Assembly (NCBI GenBank): GCA_029865405.1
Contig: JAOUGZ010000122.1
Location: forward strand, 1-7,468
Origin: Betaproteobacteria bacterium
Lineage (GTDB): Bacteria; Pseudomonadota; Gammaproteobacteria; Burkholderiales; SG8-39
Length of the DNA: 7,468 nt
Direction: 5' to 3'
Part shown: positions 1 through 5,574 of the stretch, piece by piece
Numbering within the stretch: the stretch's first letter is position 1
Layout: the number at the start of each line of letters is the position of its first letter
Translations under genes and position numbers: made by a program
The notes under the pieces: model-generated
The model's database searches: none
What the model was told of the DNA's origin: nothing
The model's input: only the letters and a program-made list of their open reading frames with translations

Positions 1-725
1 GCGCCGCGGAATTCCTCCGCCCATGCCGGGATGAGCTCCAGCGCGCGCATTTGCCTCACGTGTGCGAGGTAGCGCACCTCCATGAAGGCTTCAGGGCCGA
101 CCATGGCGCCGATCGATACCGGCTCGGCCGGATCGAGCACCTGGCGCGGCTCGAACGCCGGCAGCCAGGCGTCGACCTGCGCCTGCGTCGGCACGTCCAC
201 GCGTTCGTAGGCGTGCGTCAGGATGAAGCCGTCCATGCACACCATCACCGGCAGCGACAGCTCTTCGCCAAGGCGAAACGCCTGGATGTGCAGGTCGAGC
301 GCCTCCTGGTTGGTCTCTGCAAACAGCTGGATCCAGCCGCAGTCGCGCTGGCTCATGGCGTCGGTGTGGTCGTTCCAGATGTTGATCGGCGCGCCGATGG
401 CGCGGTTGGCCACCGTCATCACGATCGGCAGCCCCAGGCCCGAGGCGTTGAACACCGCCTCGGCCATGTAGAGCAGGCCCTGGCTCGCGGTGGCGGTGTA
501 GGCGCGCGCGCCCGCGGCCGCGGCGCCGATCGCGACCGACATGGCGGCGAATTCCGACTCGACATTGATGAACTCGCAGCGCGCGAGCTCGCCGCTCTTC
601 ACCAGTTCGCCGAGCGCCTCGACGATGTGCGTCTGCGGCGAAATCGGGTAGGCGCAGATCACCTCCGGCCGGCACAGGGCGACGGCCTCGGCGACGGCGT
701 GCGAGCCTTCGATCTGCTTAAGCAT
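1..725 (-). CDS. 2-oxoacid:ferredoxin oxidoreductase, alpha subunit (3' end outside window)
   Basis: The visible part is 241 codons from an ATG at 725; the C-terminus lies beyond position 1. The N-terminus carries the pyrimidine-binding motif AYPISPQT (residues 25-32), followed by NVESEFAAM (54-62) with the glutamates expected in the thiamine-diphosphate region. TATASQGLLYMAEAVF (77-92) and ANRAIGAPINIW (106-117), then DHTDAMSQRD, are hallmarks of PorA/VorB-type alpha subunits. Such enzymes oxidise a 2-oxoacid to acyl-CoA and CO2, reducing ferredoxin, or run in reverse; they are cytoplasmic and usually oxygen-sensitive. The start overlaps the gamma stop by 8 bases, which implies translational coupling. 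The beta subunit, and a ferredoxin-like delta if present, should follow beyond the window. The substrate (pyruvate, 2-oxoglutarate, branched-chain or aryl oxoacid) cannot be decided here. Family identity is firm. Confidence 0.93.
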   Translation of the reverse strand, partial: MLKQIEGSHAVAEAVALCRPEVICAYPISPQTHIVEALGELVKSGELARCEFINVESEFAAMSVAIGAAAAGARAYTATASQGLLYMAEAVFNASGLGLPIVMTVANRAIGAPINIWNDHTDAMSQRDCGWIQLFAETNQEALDLHIQAFRLGEELSLPVMVCMDGFILTHAYERVDVPTQAQVDAWLPAFEPRQVLDPAEPVSIGAMVGPEAFMEVRYLAHVRQMRALELIPAWAEEFRG

Positions 726-1299
726 GGCTCGGCGCCCGCATTTCGTCGCGCACGAAGGCGTACGCCGCGCTCGCCGCGGCGACGTTGCCGGCGGCGACTG
801 TGCCGCCGAACTTCTCCCGGATCGCCGCCGCCACCGAATCGAGCGAGATGCGGCCGGTGACCGCGGCAAAGCCGCCGAGCAGCGCCGCGTTGGGCAGCGG
901 CCGGCCGACGTGCTTCAGCGCGAGCTCGGTCGCCGGCACCGTGCACAGGCGCTCGGCGCGCAGGGTGCGCGCGAACTCGCCCAGGCCCAGCGCCTCGAAG
1001 CTGCGGCTGGTGTTGATGAGGACGTAGCCGTCGCGCGCGAGGCCGCCGAACACGTCAACCTGGTGCAGCAGCGTCGGATCCTGGATGATGAGCGCGTCGG
1101 GCGCGAGCACCGGCTCCCGGAGGCGGATCTCGCGGTCGTCGATGCGGCAGAAGGCCACGACCGGCGCCCCGGTGCGCTCCGAGCCGAAGCTGGGGAAGGC
1201 CTGCGCGTGCCGGCCTTCGAGGAATGCGGCGATCGACAGCATCTCCGCCGCCGTCACCACGCCCTGGCCGCCGCGACCGTGGATGCGCACCTGGAACAT
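718..1299 (-). CDS. 2-oxoacid:ferredoxin oxidoreductase, gamma subunit
   Basis: A complete 193-residue protein of the PorG/VorC gamma family (POR catalytic gamma domain), about the usual length of a free-standing gamma subunit. It opens with VRIHGRGGQGVVTAAEML (residues 4-21), the glycine-rich signature of the family, followed by FPSFGSERTGAPVVAF near residue 40, also diagnostic. I chose the ATG at 1299; an in-frame TTG two codons earlier (1305) is possible but less likely. There is no strong Shine-Dalgarno, only a weak GAAG six bases ahead. It is the first oxidoreductase gene after an FNR-type box at 1333-1346, and its stop overlaps the alpha start by 8 bases. The gamma-then-alpha order with no ferredoxin-like delta gene between them is visible directly; a delta gene may lie outside the window. 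Confidence 0.93.
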   Translation of the reverse strand: MFQVRIHGRGGQGVVTAAEMLSIAAFLEGRHAQAFPSFGSERTGAPVVAFCRIDDREIRLREPVLAPDALIIQDPTLLHQVDVFGGLARDGYVLINTSRSFEALGLGEFARTLRAERLCTVPATELALKHVGRPLPNAALLGGFAAVTGRISLDSVAAAIREKFGGTVAAGNVAAASAAYAFVRDEMRAPSHA

Positions 1300-1305
1300 G
1301 GTCAA

Positions 1306-1311
1306 CTTCTA
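1306..1311 (-). promoter_or_regulatory. Possible -10 element of the oxidoreductase operon
   Basis: On the minus strand this reads TAGAAG, matching four of six bases of the sigma-70 -10 consensus. Its centre is 31 bases downstream of the centre of the FNR-type box, close to the spacing of class II FNR-activated promoters (about 32). Used in this way, transcription would begin at or next to the gamma ATG. The match is modest and other placements are possible. Confidence 0.3.
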
Positions 1312-1332
1312 TCGCGCATGCCCGGACCGAAT

Positions 1333-1346
1333 TTGATGTGCGTCAA
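1333..1346 (-). promoter_or_regulatory. FNR/Anr/Dnr-type operator upstream of the oxidoreductase genes
   Basis: The plus strand reads TTGAT-GTGC-GTCAA, nine of ten matches to the FNR half-sites TTGAT-N4-ATCAA, and the outer flanks extend the symmetry to ATTTGA-N6-TCAAAT (1331-1348). It lies in the 76-base gap between the regulator stop (1376) and the gamma start (1299), with its centre 40.5 bases upstream of the ATG. FNR-family proteins activate from sites centred near -41.5. It therefore probably controls the oxidoreductase operon in response to low oxygen or a nitrogen-oxide signal, possibly through the adjacent regulator. The sequence is direct observation; the regulation is inference. Confidence 0.75.
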
Positions 1347-1375
1347 ATGCCGTGGTGCGCGCGGGCCGGCGGGGC

Positions 1376-2089
1376 TCAGGCCGCCAGCCCGGACAGGCGC
1401 GTGCGGTCGAGAATGGTGATCACGCGCCCCTCGACGCGGATGCAGCCGCGCTCGGACAGGCCGCGCAGCATGCGCGACAGGGTTTCCTTCTGCACCCCGA
1501 GCCGCGCGGCCACCGTGGTCTTGCTGGCGGGCAGGCGCACCTGGCAGCCGTTTGCCGCGCGCTGCGGGCCCGCGAGCGAAACCAGGTACGAGGCAAGGCG
1601 CTGCACGCCATTGCGCTGCGCCAGCGCCTGCAGCTCCGACAGCAGCGACAGGTAGTCCTCGGCGAGGTGGGCGATCAGCTTCTGGGCCACCACCGGATGA
1701 TGCTCGAGCAGGCGCAGCACCGGCGCGCGCGGGATCACCACCAGCATCGAGTCGCTCAACGCCGCGGCATCGAACGGCGCCGGCCGGTCGAGAAGCGCCG
1801 GCGCCTCGCCAAAGGTCTCGTTCGCGCCCACGAACCGCAGCACCCGCTCTTCGCTCTCGGGACGCGGCAGGGCCAGCTTGAGCAGGCCGAAGGCCACCAC
1901 GAGGATGCCGGGCATGGGCTCGCCGCAGCGGCAGGCTATGGCGCCGCGCTGCAGCGTGCGCAACCGGGCGTGCGCGGCGACCTCCGAGCGCTCGCTCCGA
2001 GTGGCATCCTGGAGCATGGGCATGTTTTCGACCACGCCTTCCACAATGCGGACGTGCCGCGCGAAGTTATTCGTCGTCTCCACCAGCAC
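1376..2089 (-). CDS. Crp/Fnr-family transcriptional regulator
   Basis: A 237-residue protein from a GTG at 2089, about the family's usual length. An effector beta-barrel (about 20-125) includes ETFGEAPALLD (91-101), followed by a long dimerisation helix (about 130-165) and a C-terminal helix-turn-helix. The recognition helix KETLSRMLRGL (201-211) has E202, S205 and R206 in the E-x-x-S-R arrangement that lets E. coli FNR read TTGAT half-sites, matching the two boxes nearby. It lacks the N-terminal cysteine cluster of FNR; its only cysteines are C53, C55, C182 and C216, so a 4Fe-4S sensor of the FNR kind is unlikely. That points to a Dnr/Nnr-like or unknown sensing mode. The GTG is preferred because AAGGAG sits seven bases upstream; the ORF stays open to 2206, but that would cross its own operator. 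An ATG at 2023 is a later alternative. Autoregulation and control of the downstream oxidoreductase genes are likely. Confidence 0.9.
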   Translation of the reverse strand: MLVETTNNFARHVRIVEGVVENMPMLQDATRSERSEVAAHARLRTLQRGAIACRCGEPMPGILVVAFGLLKLALPRPESEERVLRFVGANETFGEAPALLDRPAPFDAAALSDSMLVVIPRAPVLRLLEHHPVVAQKLIAHLAEDYLSLLSELQALAQRNGVQRLASYLVSLAGPQRAANGCQVRLPASKTTVAARLGVQKETLSRMLRGLSERGCIRVEGRVITILDRTRLSGLAA

Positions 2090-2096
2090 CTCGAGG

Positions 2097-2102
2097 CTCC
2101 TT
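2097..2102 (-). promoter_or_regulatory. Ribosome binding site fixing the GTG start of the Crp/Fnr regulator
   Basis: The minus strand reads AAGGAG, seven bases before the GTG at 2089. It is the strongest Shine-Dalgarno match ahead of any candidate start in this frame. It lies downstream of the operator at 2144-2157, as expected if the message begins near 2109. Confidence 0.65.
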
Positions 2103-2143
2103 ATTGCAGCGCAACAAGTGTCGCCCAGGGCGGCGAATGGAAT

Positions 2144-2157
2144 TTGACTTGCATCAA
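2144..2157 (-). promoter_or_regulatory. FNR/Anr/Dnr-type operator in the divergent regulator / DUF2237 intergenic region
   Basis: The plus strand reads TTGAC-TTGC-ATCAA, nine of ten matches to TTGAT-N4-ATCAA, with symmetric flanks TTTGA...TCAAA. The centre is 61.5 bases upstream of the regulator GTG, leaving room for a start site near 2109 and a short leader carrying the AAGGAG; no good -10 hexamer is evident there. On the other strand the centre is 54.5 bases before the DUF2237 ATG at 2205. The site most simply serves autoregulation of the regulator; a role for the divergent gene is possible. Confidence 0.72.
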
Positions 2158-2204
2158 ACCCGGTGCGCGATGATGGTGCGACCCGTCTGGGCGACAATTG
2201 CGGC

Positions 2205-2576
2205 ATGAGCAGCGAAAGAAACGTGCTCGGCGGCGAGCTGATGGCCTGCAGCTACGCGCCGCTCACCGGCTACTTCCGCGACGGCAGCTGCGCCACTCAT
2301 GGCGCTGATGGCGTGGCGCATCTGGTCTGCGTCAGGACGACACAGGAATTCCTCGAATTCAGCGTGGCGAAGGGCAACGACCTGGTGACCCCGCGCCCGG
2401 AGCTGCGCTTTCGTGGCCTGAAGGCGGGCGACCGGTGGTGCCTGCACGTGCTGCGCTGGATCGAGGCGTGGCGGGCGGGGGCGGCGCCGCAAGTAGTACT
2501 CGAGGCTACGCATGAAAGCGTCCTCGAGTACGTGCCGCTGGCCGCGCTCAAGCAGCGCGCGCTGGACCTGAACTAA
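2205..2576 (+). CDS. DUF2237 family protein
   Basis: A 123-residue soluble protein without signal peptide or membrane segment. It matches the DUF2237 family from memory: NVLGGELMACSYAPLTGYFR (6-25), an FLEFSVAKGNDLVTPRPE block (49-66), GLKAGDRWCL (71-80) and VVLEATHESVLEYVPL (97-112). Invariant-looking residues include C15, C29, C42, C79 and H103, suggesting metal binding or thiol chemistry, but the family has no function that I can name with confidence. Two positions that I recall as cysteine in many relatives are Ser28 and His81 here. The ATG at 2205 starts the conserved block directly; a longer in-frame ORF from 2163 would begin beside the operator and adds nothing recognisable. No clear Shine-Dalgarno is visible. 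It is divergent from the Crp/Fnr regulator and shares the intergenic FNR-type box, so redox-linked expression is possible. Confidence 0.85.
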   Translation: MSSERNVLGGELMACSYAPLTGYFRDGSCATHGADGVAHLVCVRTTQEFLEFSVAKGNDLVTPRPELRFRGLKAGDRWCLHVLRWIEAWRAGAAPQVVLEATHESVLEYVPLAALKQRALDLN

Positions 2577-2666
2577 GCCCACTTTCCCAGATAGCAGGAA
2601 CGCGCACCGCGCGCGGAATTTTCGGGTTACATTTCCAGCGCCCGAAGATTGCCACCGGGGGGAGGC

Positions 2667-2957
2667 ATGGCGAGGATCGCGGAGGAGCGTCTCGAGGCGG
2701 TACGCAAGTACCTGCATCAGGTCTTTCCGGACTGGGCGCTCGCCGAGCGCTGGGACGGCGACCGGGGGGCGCACTGCTTTCTGCTGAAGAAGCCGCGCGA
2801 GCCGGTCCACCTGCTGAAAGTGAGCCGCGCCGTGCTGGACGAATGCGGCCCGCGCAAGCTCGCCGGCCTGCTCGAGGGCCACCAGGTGGCGCACGCGCTG
2901 CGCAAGGCGGCGCATCACCGACTCATGCTCACGACGCAGGGACTCGATCCGATCTAG
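2667..2957 (+). CDS. Small hypothetical protein
   Basis: A 96-residue soluble protein that I cannot assign to a named family. It has an amphipathic N-terminal helix (ARIAEERLEAVRKYLHQVFP), a central stretch with LLKKPREPVHLLKVSRAVLD (beta strand then helix), a helical segment GPRKLAGLLEGHQVAHALRK, and a C-terminal LMLTTQGLDPI. The pattern resembles a compact alpha/beta fold. No signal peptide, membrane helix or catalytic motif is seen. The ATG at 2667 follows a GGGGGGAGG run that is very close to it (one base), so a TTG at 2649 is a possible alternative start. It lies 90 bases after the DUF2237 stop, so it may be co-transcribed or have its own promoter. Coding is supported by a sensible amino-acid composition and by its fit between genes; the long antisense ORF here looks like a shadow. 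Confidence 0.7.
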   Translation: MARIAEERLEAVRKYLHQVFPDWALAERWDGDRGAHCFLLKKPREPVHLLKVSRAVLDECGPRKLAGLLEGHQVAHALRKAAHHRLMLTTQGLDPI

Positions 2958-3019
2958 TCGCCGATTCGCGACAGGCCCCGGCATTTTTCGGCCTGCGGGG
3001 CTGCGCGTTCGCGGTGCGC

Positions 3020-3025
3020 TATCAT
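3020..3025 (+). promoter_or_regulatory. Possible -10 element ahead of the cytochrome c-552 gene
   Basis: TATCAT matches five of six bases of the sigma-70 -10 consensus and lies in an AT-richer patch 29 bases before the ATG at 3055. There is no convincing -35 hexamer 16-18 bases upstream. A ribosome binding site (GGGAGAG, 3044-3050) follows. No FNR-type box is visible in this intergenic region (2958-3054). Confidence 0.4.
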
Positions 3026-3054
3026 TGTGTTTTTAATCCACGCGGGAGAGTGCG

Positions 3055-3345
3055 ATGAAATCCATACTTGTTGTCGTGGCGGCTGCGGGCGTGCTCGCGG
3101 CGGGGGCAGCCCAGGCGCAGTCCGGGGCGGACGTGCTGAAGGCCAAGGGATGCCTGAATTGCCACGACGTGGAAAAGAAGAAGGTCGGGCCCTCCTACAA
3201 GGACGTGGCTGCCAAGTACAAGGGCAACGCGGGCGCCGAAGGCGAGCTGGTGGCCAAGCTGAAGGAAGGCAAGGGGCACATGAAGATTAAGGCGTCGGAC
3301 GCCGAGCTGCAGGCGGCTGTGCGCCACGTGCTCGCCACAAAATAG
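3055..3345 (+). CDS. Cytochrome c-551/c-552-like monohaem periplasmic cytochrome
   Basis: A 96-residue precursor. Residues 1-22 form a Sec signal peptide with an AQA cleavage motif before Q22, leaving a mature protein of about 75 residues. CLNCH (C33, C36, H37) attaches the haem, and M76 in GHMKIKASDAEL is the likely sixth ligand. KVGPSYKDVAAKY after the haem is typical of small class I cytochromes of the c-551/c-552 type, which carry single electrons in the periplasm to terminal oxidases, nitrite reductase or peroxidase. The start has a good ribosome binding site (GGGAGAG, about six bases ahead). The next gene follows after 16 bases, so the two are very likely one transcript. The physiological partner is not visible; the other cytochromes in this window are candidates. 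Confidence 0.93.
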   Translation: MKSILVVVAAAGVLAAGAAQAQSGADVLKAKGCLNCHDVEKKKVGPSYKDVAAKYKGNAGAEGELVAKLKEGKGHMKIKASDAELQAAVRHVLATK

Positions 3346-3361
3346 GCCGAGGAGCCGCGAC

Positions 3362-4387
3362 ATGCGACTGAATCGCGGACTGCTGTGGGGCACGCTGCTC
3401 GCGGCGGCTGCCTGCATCGCGCCGCAGGCGGCCGAGGCCCAGCGCAGCGGCAAGCAGATCGTCGCGGCAACCTGCGCCGGCTGCCATGGCGAAGGCGTGA
3501 ACGGTGCGCCGAAAATCGGCGATGACGAGGCGTGGAAGAAACGCGCCGCGCAGGGCCTCACCAGCTTGACGCGGCATGCGCTCGACGGTATCCGCGGCAT
3601 GCCGGCGCACGGCGGCAATCTGGCGCTCACCGATCTCGAGATCGCGCGCGCGGTGACCACCATGGTCAATCGCTCGGGTGGTCGCTGGGTCGAGCCGGCG
3701 AGCGAATTGGACCTGGCGGGCGAGCGCAGCGGCGCGCAGATCGTCGAGGCGCAGTGCTCGAAATGCCACCGCGAAGGCGTCGGCGGCGCGCCGAAGATCG
3801 GCGATGTCGCGGCATGGGCGCCGCGGCTCAAGGGCGGCCTGGACGGCGCGGTGCGGGCGGCGATTCACGGGCATGGCGGCATGCCGCCGCGCGGCGACCG
3901 GGCCGACCTGACCGACGCCGAGGTGCGCAATGCAGTGCTCTACATGTTCAACCCGGGCGCGGTCGCGCCCAAGGGCGCTCCGGTGGCGGCGCTCGCGGCG
4001 CGCCCGCGCTACAAGATCGCCGGCGGCATGGAAGTGGATCTGGGCATCGTGCCGGCGGATACGCTGCGCCTGCTCCCGGAGGGTTCCGCGGAACGCGCGC
4101 TGCATGGCGGTGTGCCGGACGGCGCGGGCTATTACCACTTCAACGTGTCGCTGCGCGACGCGAGGAGCAGGGCGCCGATCGCCGACGCCCAGGTTGTGAT
4201 GCGTGTCGAGCAGGTGGGCCTGTCGGGCGTCACGAAGACACTCGAACCGTACGCCATCAACGACGTACCGAGCTACGGCGATTACTTCCGGTTACGCTGG
4301 AACGCCCACTACCGCATCACCGCGATCATCCGCAGGCCGGGCAAGCCGGATCCGGTCGCAGTGAAATTCGAGCACCGCACGTACTGA
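3362..4387 (+). CDS. Dihaem c5-like cytochrome fused to a C-terminal beta-rich domain
   Basis: A 341-residue precursor with a Sec signal peptide (1-26, AEA before Q27). Two tandem class I domains of the c5/c555 type follow. The first has CAGCH (C38, C41, H42) and M80 in RGMPAHGG. The second has CSKCH (C132, C135, H136) and M174 in GGMPPRGD. Both carry the GAPKIGD motif after the haem, so they arose by duplication. From about 214 to the end is a haemless domain of about 125 residues with alternating hydrophobic strands, including YYHFNVSLRD, APIADAQVVMRVEQ and AHYRITAIIRRPG. This looks like an immunoglobulin-like fold distantly reminiscent of YtkA/FixH-type or P19-type periplasmic domains, which is inference. 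GAGGAG (3349-3354) lies seven bases before the ATG. It probably forms an operon with the c-552-like gene, and ends 23 bases from the convergent tetrahaem gene. Confidence 0.9.
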   Translation: MRLNRGLLWGTLLAAAACIAPQAAEAQRSGKQIVAATCAGCHGEGVNGAPKIGDDEAWKKRAAQGLTSLTRHALDGIRGMPAHGGNLALTDLEIARAVTTMVNRSGGRWVEPASELDLAGERSGAQIVEAQCSKCHREGVGGAPKIGDVAAWAPRLKGGLDGAVRAAIHGHGGMPPRGDRADLTDAEVRNAVLYMFNPGAVAPKGAPVAALAARPRYKIAGGMEVDLGIVPADTLRLLPEGSAERALHGGVPDGAGYYHFNVSLRDARSRAPIADAQVVMRVEQVGLSGVTKTLEPYAINDVPSYGDYFRLRWNAHYRITAIIRRPGKPDPVAVKFEHRTY

Positions 4388-4410
4388 GCGCGCGGCGCGC
4401 GAGCGCCCGT

Positions 4411-5553
4411 CTATCTCGCCGGCTGGCTGGCGTAGGCGGTGGCGAGGCTTTCGATGATCGAATCGCTGTAGGGCAGGCTCATCTTGTGCATCATCGAGCT
4501 CTCGCGCCGGTCGTCGCGGTACGCGCGTAGCGCCATCACCAGGTAGTCCCGGTCCTGGCCGTGGATCTTGGGAACCACCATGCCGGGGATGTCCACATCG
4601 GCGGCATGGCAGCGTTCGCACCGGTCGGTGAGGTCCTTGACCAGCGTCTGCCCTTTTTCAGCCGCCCTGGATTTCTGCACGGCGTAGAAGGCGGCGATGT
4701 TCTCGATGTCCTTGTCGCTCAGCCCGGTCACGTACAGACGCATGTTCTCCCGCTTGCGCGTCGTGCGATACGCCTTGATCGCGTCCACCAGGTAGCGCGC
4801 GTCCTGCGCCGCGAGGCTCGGCGTGGCGCTGTCGGTGCTTACGCCGTGCCCACCGTGGCAACCGCCGCAAACGGCGCTCAGAGGTTCTCCGGCCGCGGGG
4901 TCCCCGAACGGGGGCGCGCCGCGCGGTGCGGGTACCTGCGACGCGAAGTACAGCGCCAGGGTTTCCGTGTCCAGCTTCCCGAGCCGGGGCAGGAGCGCGT
5001 GCATCGGCGCCGCCTTGCGCTCATTCAGCAGGTATTCCTGGATCGCCACGACGAGGTACTGCGGCTGCTGCCCGGCGAGGCTGGGAATGCCGGGCGCGGT
5101 GCTGTTGCCGTCTTCGCCGTGGCACTTCGCGCAGGCCGCCGCGACCTTCTTGCCCTGCTCGTAGGGCGAGGCGTACGCGCCCTGCGCCGCCGGCGACGCG
5201 GACTGCAGCGGTGGCAACGACGCGTAGAACCCGGCGACGTTGCGCGCGTCGGCCGCGCTCAGGTGCGTGGCGATCTCGCGCAACGCAGCATGCGTGCGCT
5301 TGCCCCCCCTGTACTCCTCCAGCGCCGCAACCAGATAGCGGCCACGCTGCGCCGCGACATGCGGAATCCCGGGCGCGGCCCCGCGGCCGTCGACGCCGTG
5401 GCAGCCCTTGCAGTCGCGCTCGGCGATGGCCCTGCCAGCCGCCAGCTCCGATGCCGAAAGTGGCGCGAAAGCTGCCTTGGCCGGTCCTTGGTCCTGGGCC
5501 GGACAGCCGAGGAGCGCCGCCGACAATGTGATTACGAGCGTAAGCCGTTTCAT
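4411..5553 (-). CDS. Tetrahaem c-type cytochrome, c4-like domains, predicted lipoprotein
   Basis: A 380-residue precursor. The N-terminus MKRLTLVITLSAALLGC has a lipobox ending at C17, so the mature protein is probably lipid-anchored facing the periplasm. Four repeats of about 85-90 residues carry CKGCH (48-52), CAKCH (141-145), CGGCH (229-233) and CERCH (312-316). Each is followed by a P-x-hydrophobic-x-x-Q-x-x-x-YLV segment and a helix ending in YA or FA. Twenty residues before that Ala lies the axial Met: M184, M271 and M355 in domains 2-4. In domain 1 the position is Leu91. This is two c4-type dihaem cytochromes in tandem, about twice the usual c4 length. It is the last visible gene of the operon, 21 bases after the membrane protein stop, with a GAGG five bases before its ATG. 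The likely role is periplasmic electron transfer with the membrane protein; partner and direction are unknown. Confidence 0.92.
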   Translation of the reverse strand: MKRLTLVITLSAALLGCPAQDQGPAKAAFAPLSASELAAGRAIAERDCKGCHGVDGRGAAPGIPHVAAQRGRYLVAALEEYRGGKRTHAALREIATHLSAADARNVAGFYASLPPLQSASPAAQGAYASPYEQGKKVAAACAKCHGEDGNSTAPGIPSLAGQQPQYLVVAIQEYLLNERKAAPMHALLPRLGKLDTETLALYFASQVPAPRGAPPFGDPAAGEPLSAVCGGCHGGHGVSTDSATPSLAAQDARYLVDAIKAYRTTRKRENMRLYVTGLSDKDIENIAAFYAVQKSRAAEKGQTLVKDLTDRCERCHAADVDIPGMVVPKIHGQDRDYLVMALRAYRDDRRESSMMHKMSLPYSDSIIESLATAYASQPAR

Positions 5554-5574
5554 GCGAGCCTCGAGTTCAATAGG

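Noticed and set aside
51..860. Plus-strand ORF opposite the oxidoreductase alpha gene, and a minus-strand out-of-frame ORF at 91-675
   Set aside because: The alpha frame from 725 shows strong family motifs; it is open to the window edge and has no stop inside the window.
2122..2132. Small perfect inverted repeat CGCCC-A-GGGCG near the regulator promoter
   Set aside because: Five-base arms around one base are expected by chance in such GC-rich sequence; no second copy was noticed.
2090..2206. N-terminal extension of the Crp/Fnr regulator up to 2206
   Set aside because: It would place the operator and the divergent gene start inside the coding region; the GTG at 2089 has AAGGAG at good spacing.
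2154..2984. Long minus-strand ORF (276 codons) opposite the DUF2237 and small hypothetical genes
   Set aside because: Arg/Ala/Val-rich shadow of high-GC genes on the other strand; DUF2237 motifs on the plus strand are clear.
2972..2995. Hairpin CAGGCC...GGCCTG after the small hypothetical gene as a terminator
   Set aside because: The T-run is in the loop rather than after the stem, so it does not fit an intrinsic terminator.
3022..4138. Minus-strand ORFs opposite the c-552-like and dihaem cytochromes
   Set aside because: Haem motifs, signal peptides and ribosome binding sites all lie on the plus strand.
4389..4401. GC-rich hairpin (CGCGC-GGC-GCGCG) between the convergent cytochrome genes as a terminator
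   Set aside because: The stem is short and no T-run follows on either strand; alternating GC is common in this DNA.
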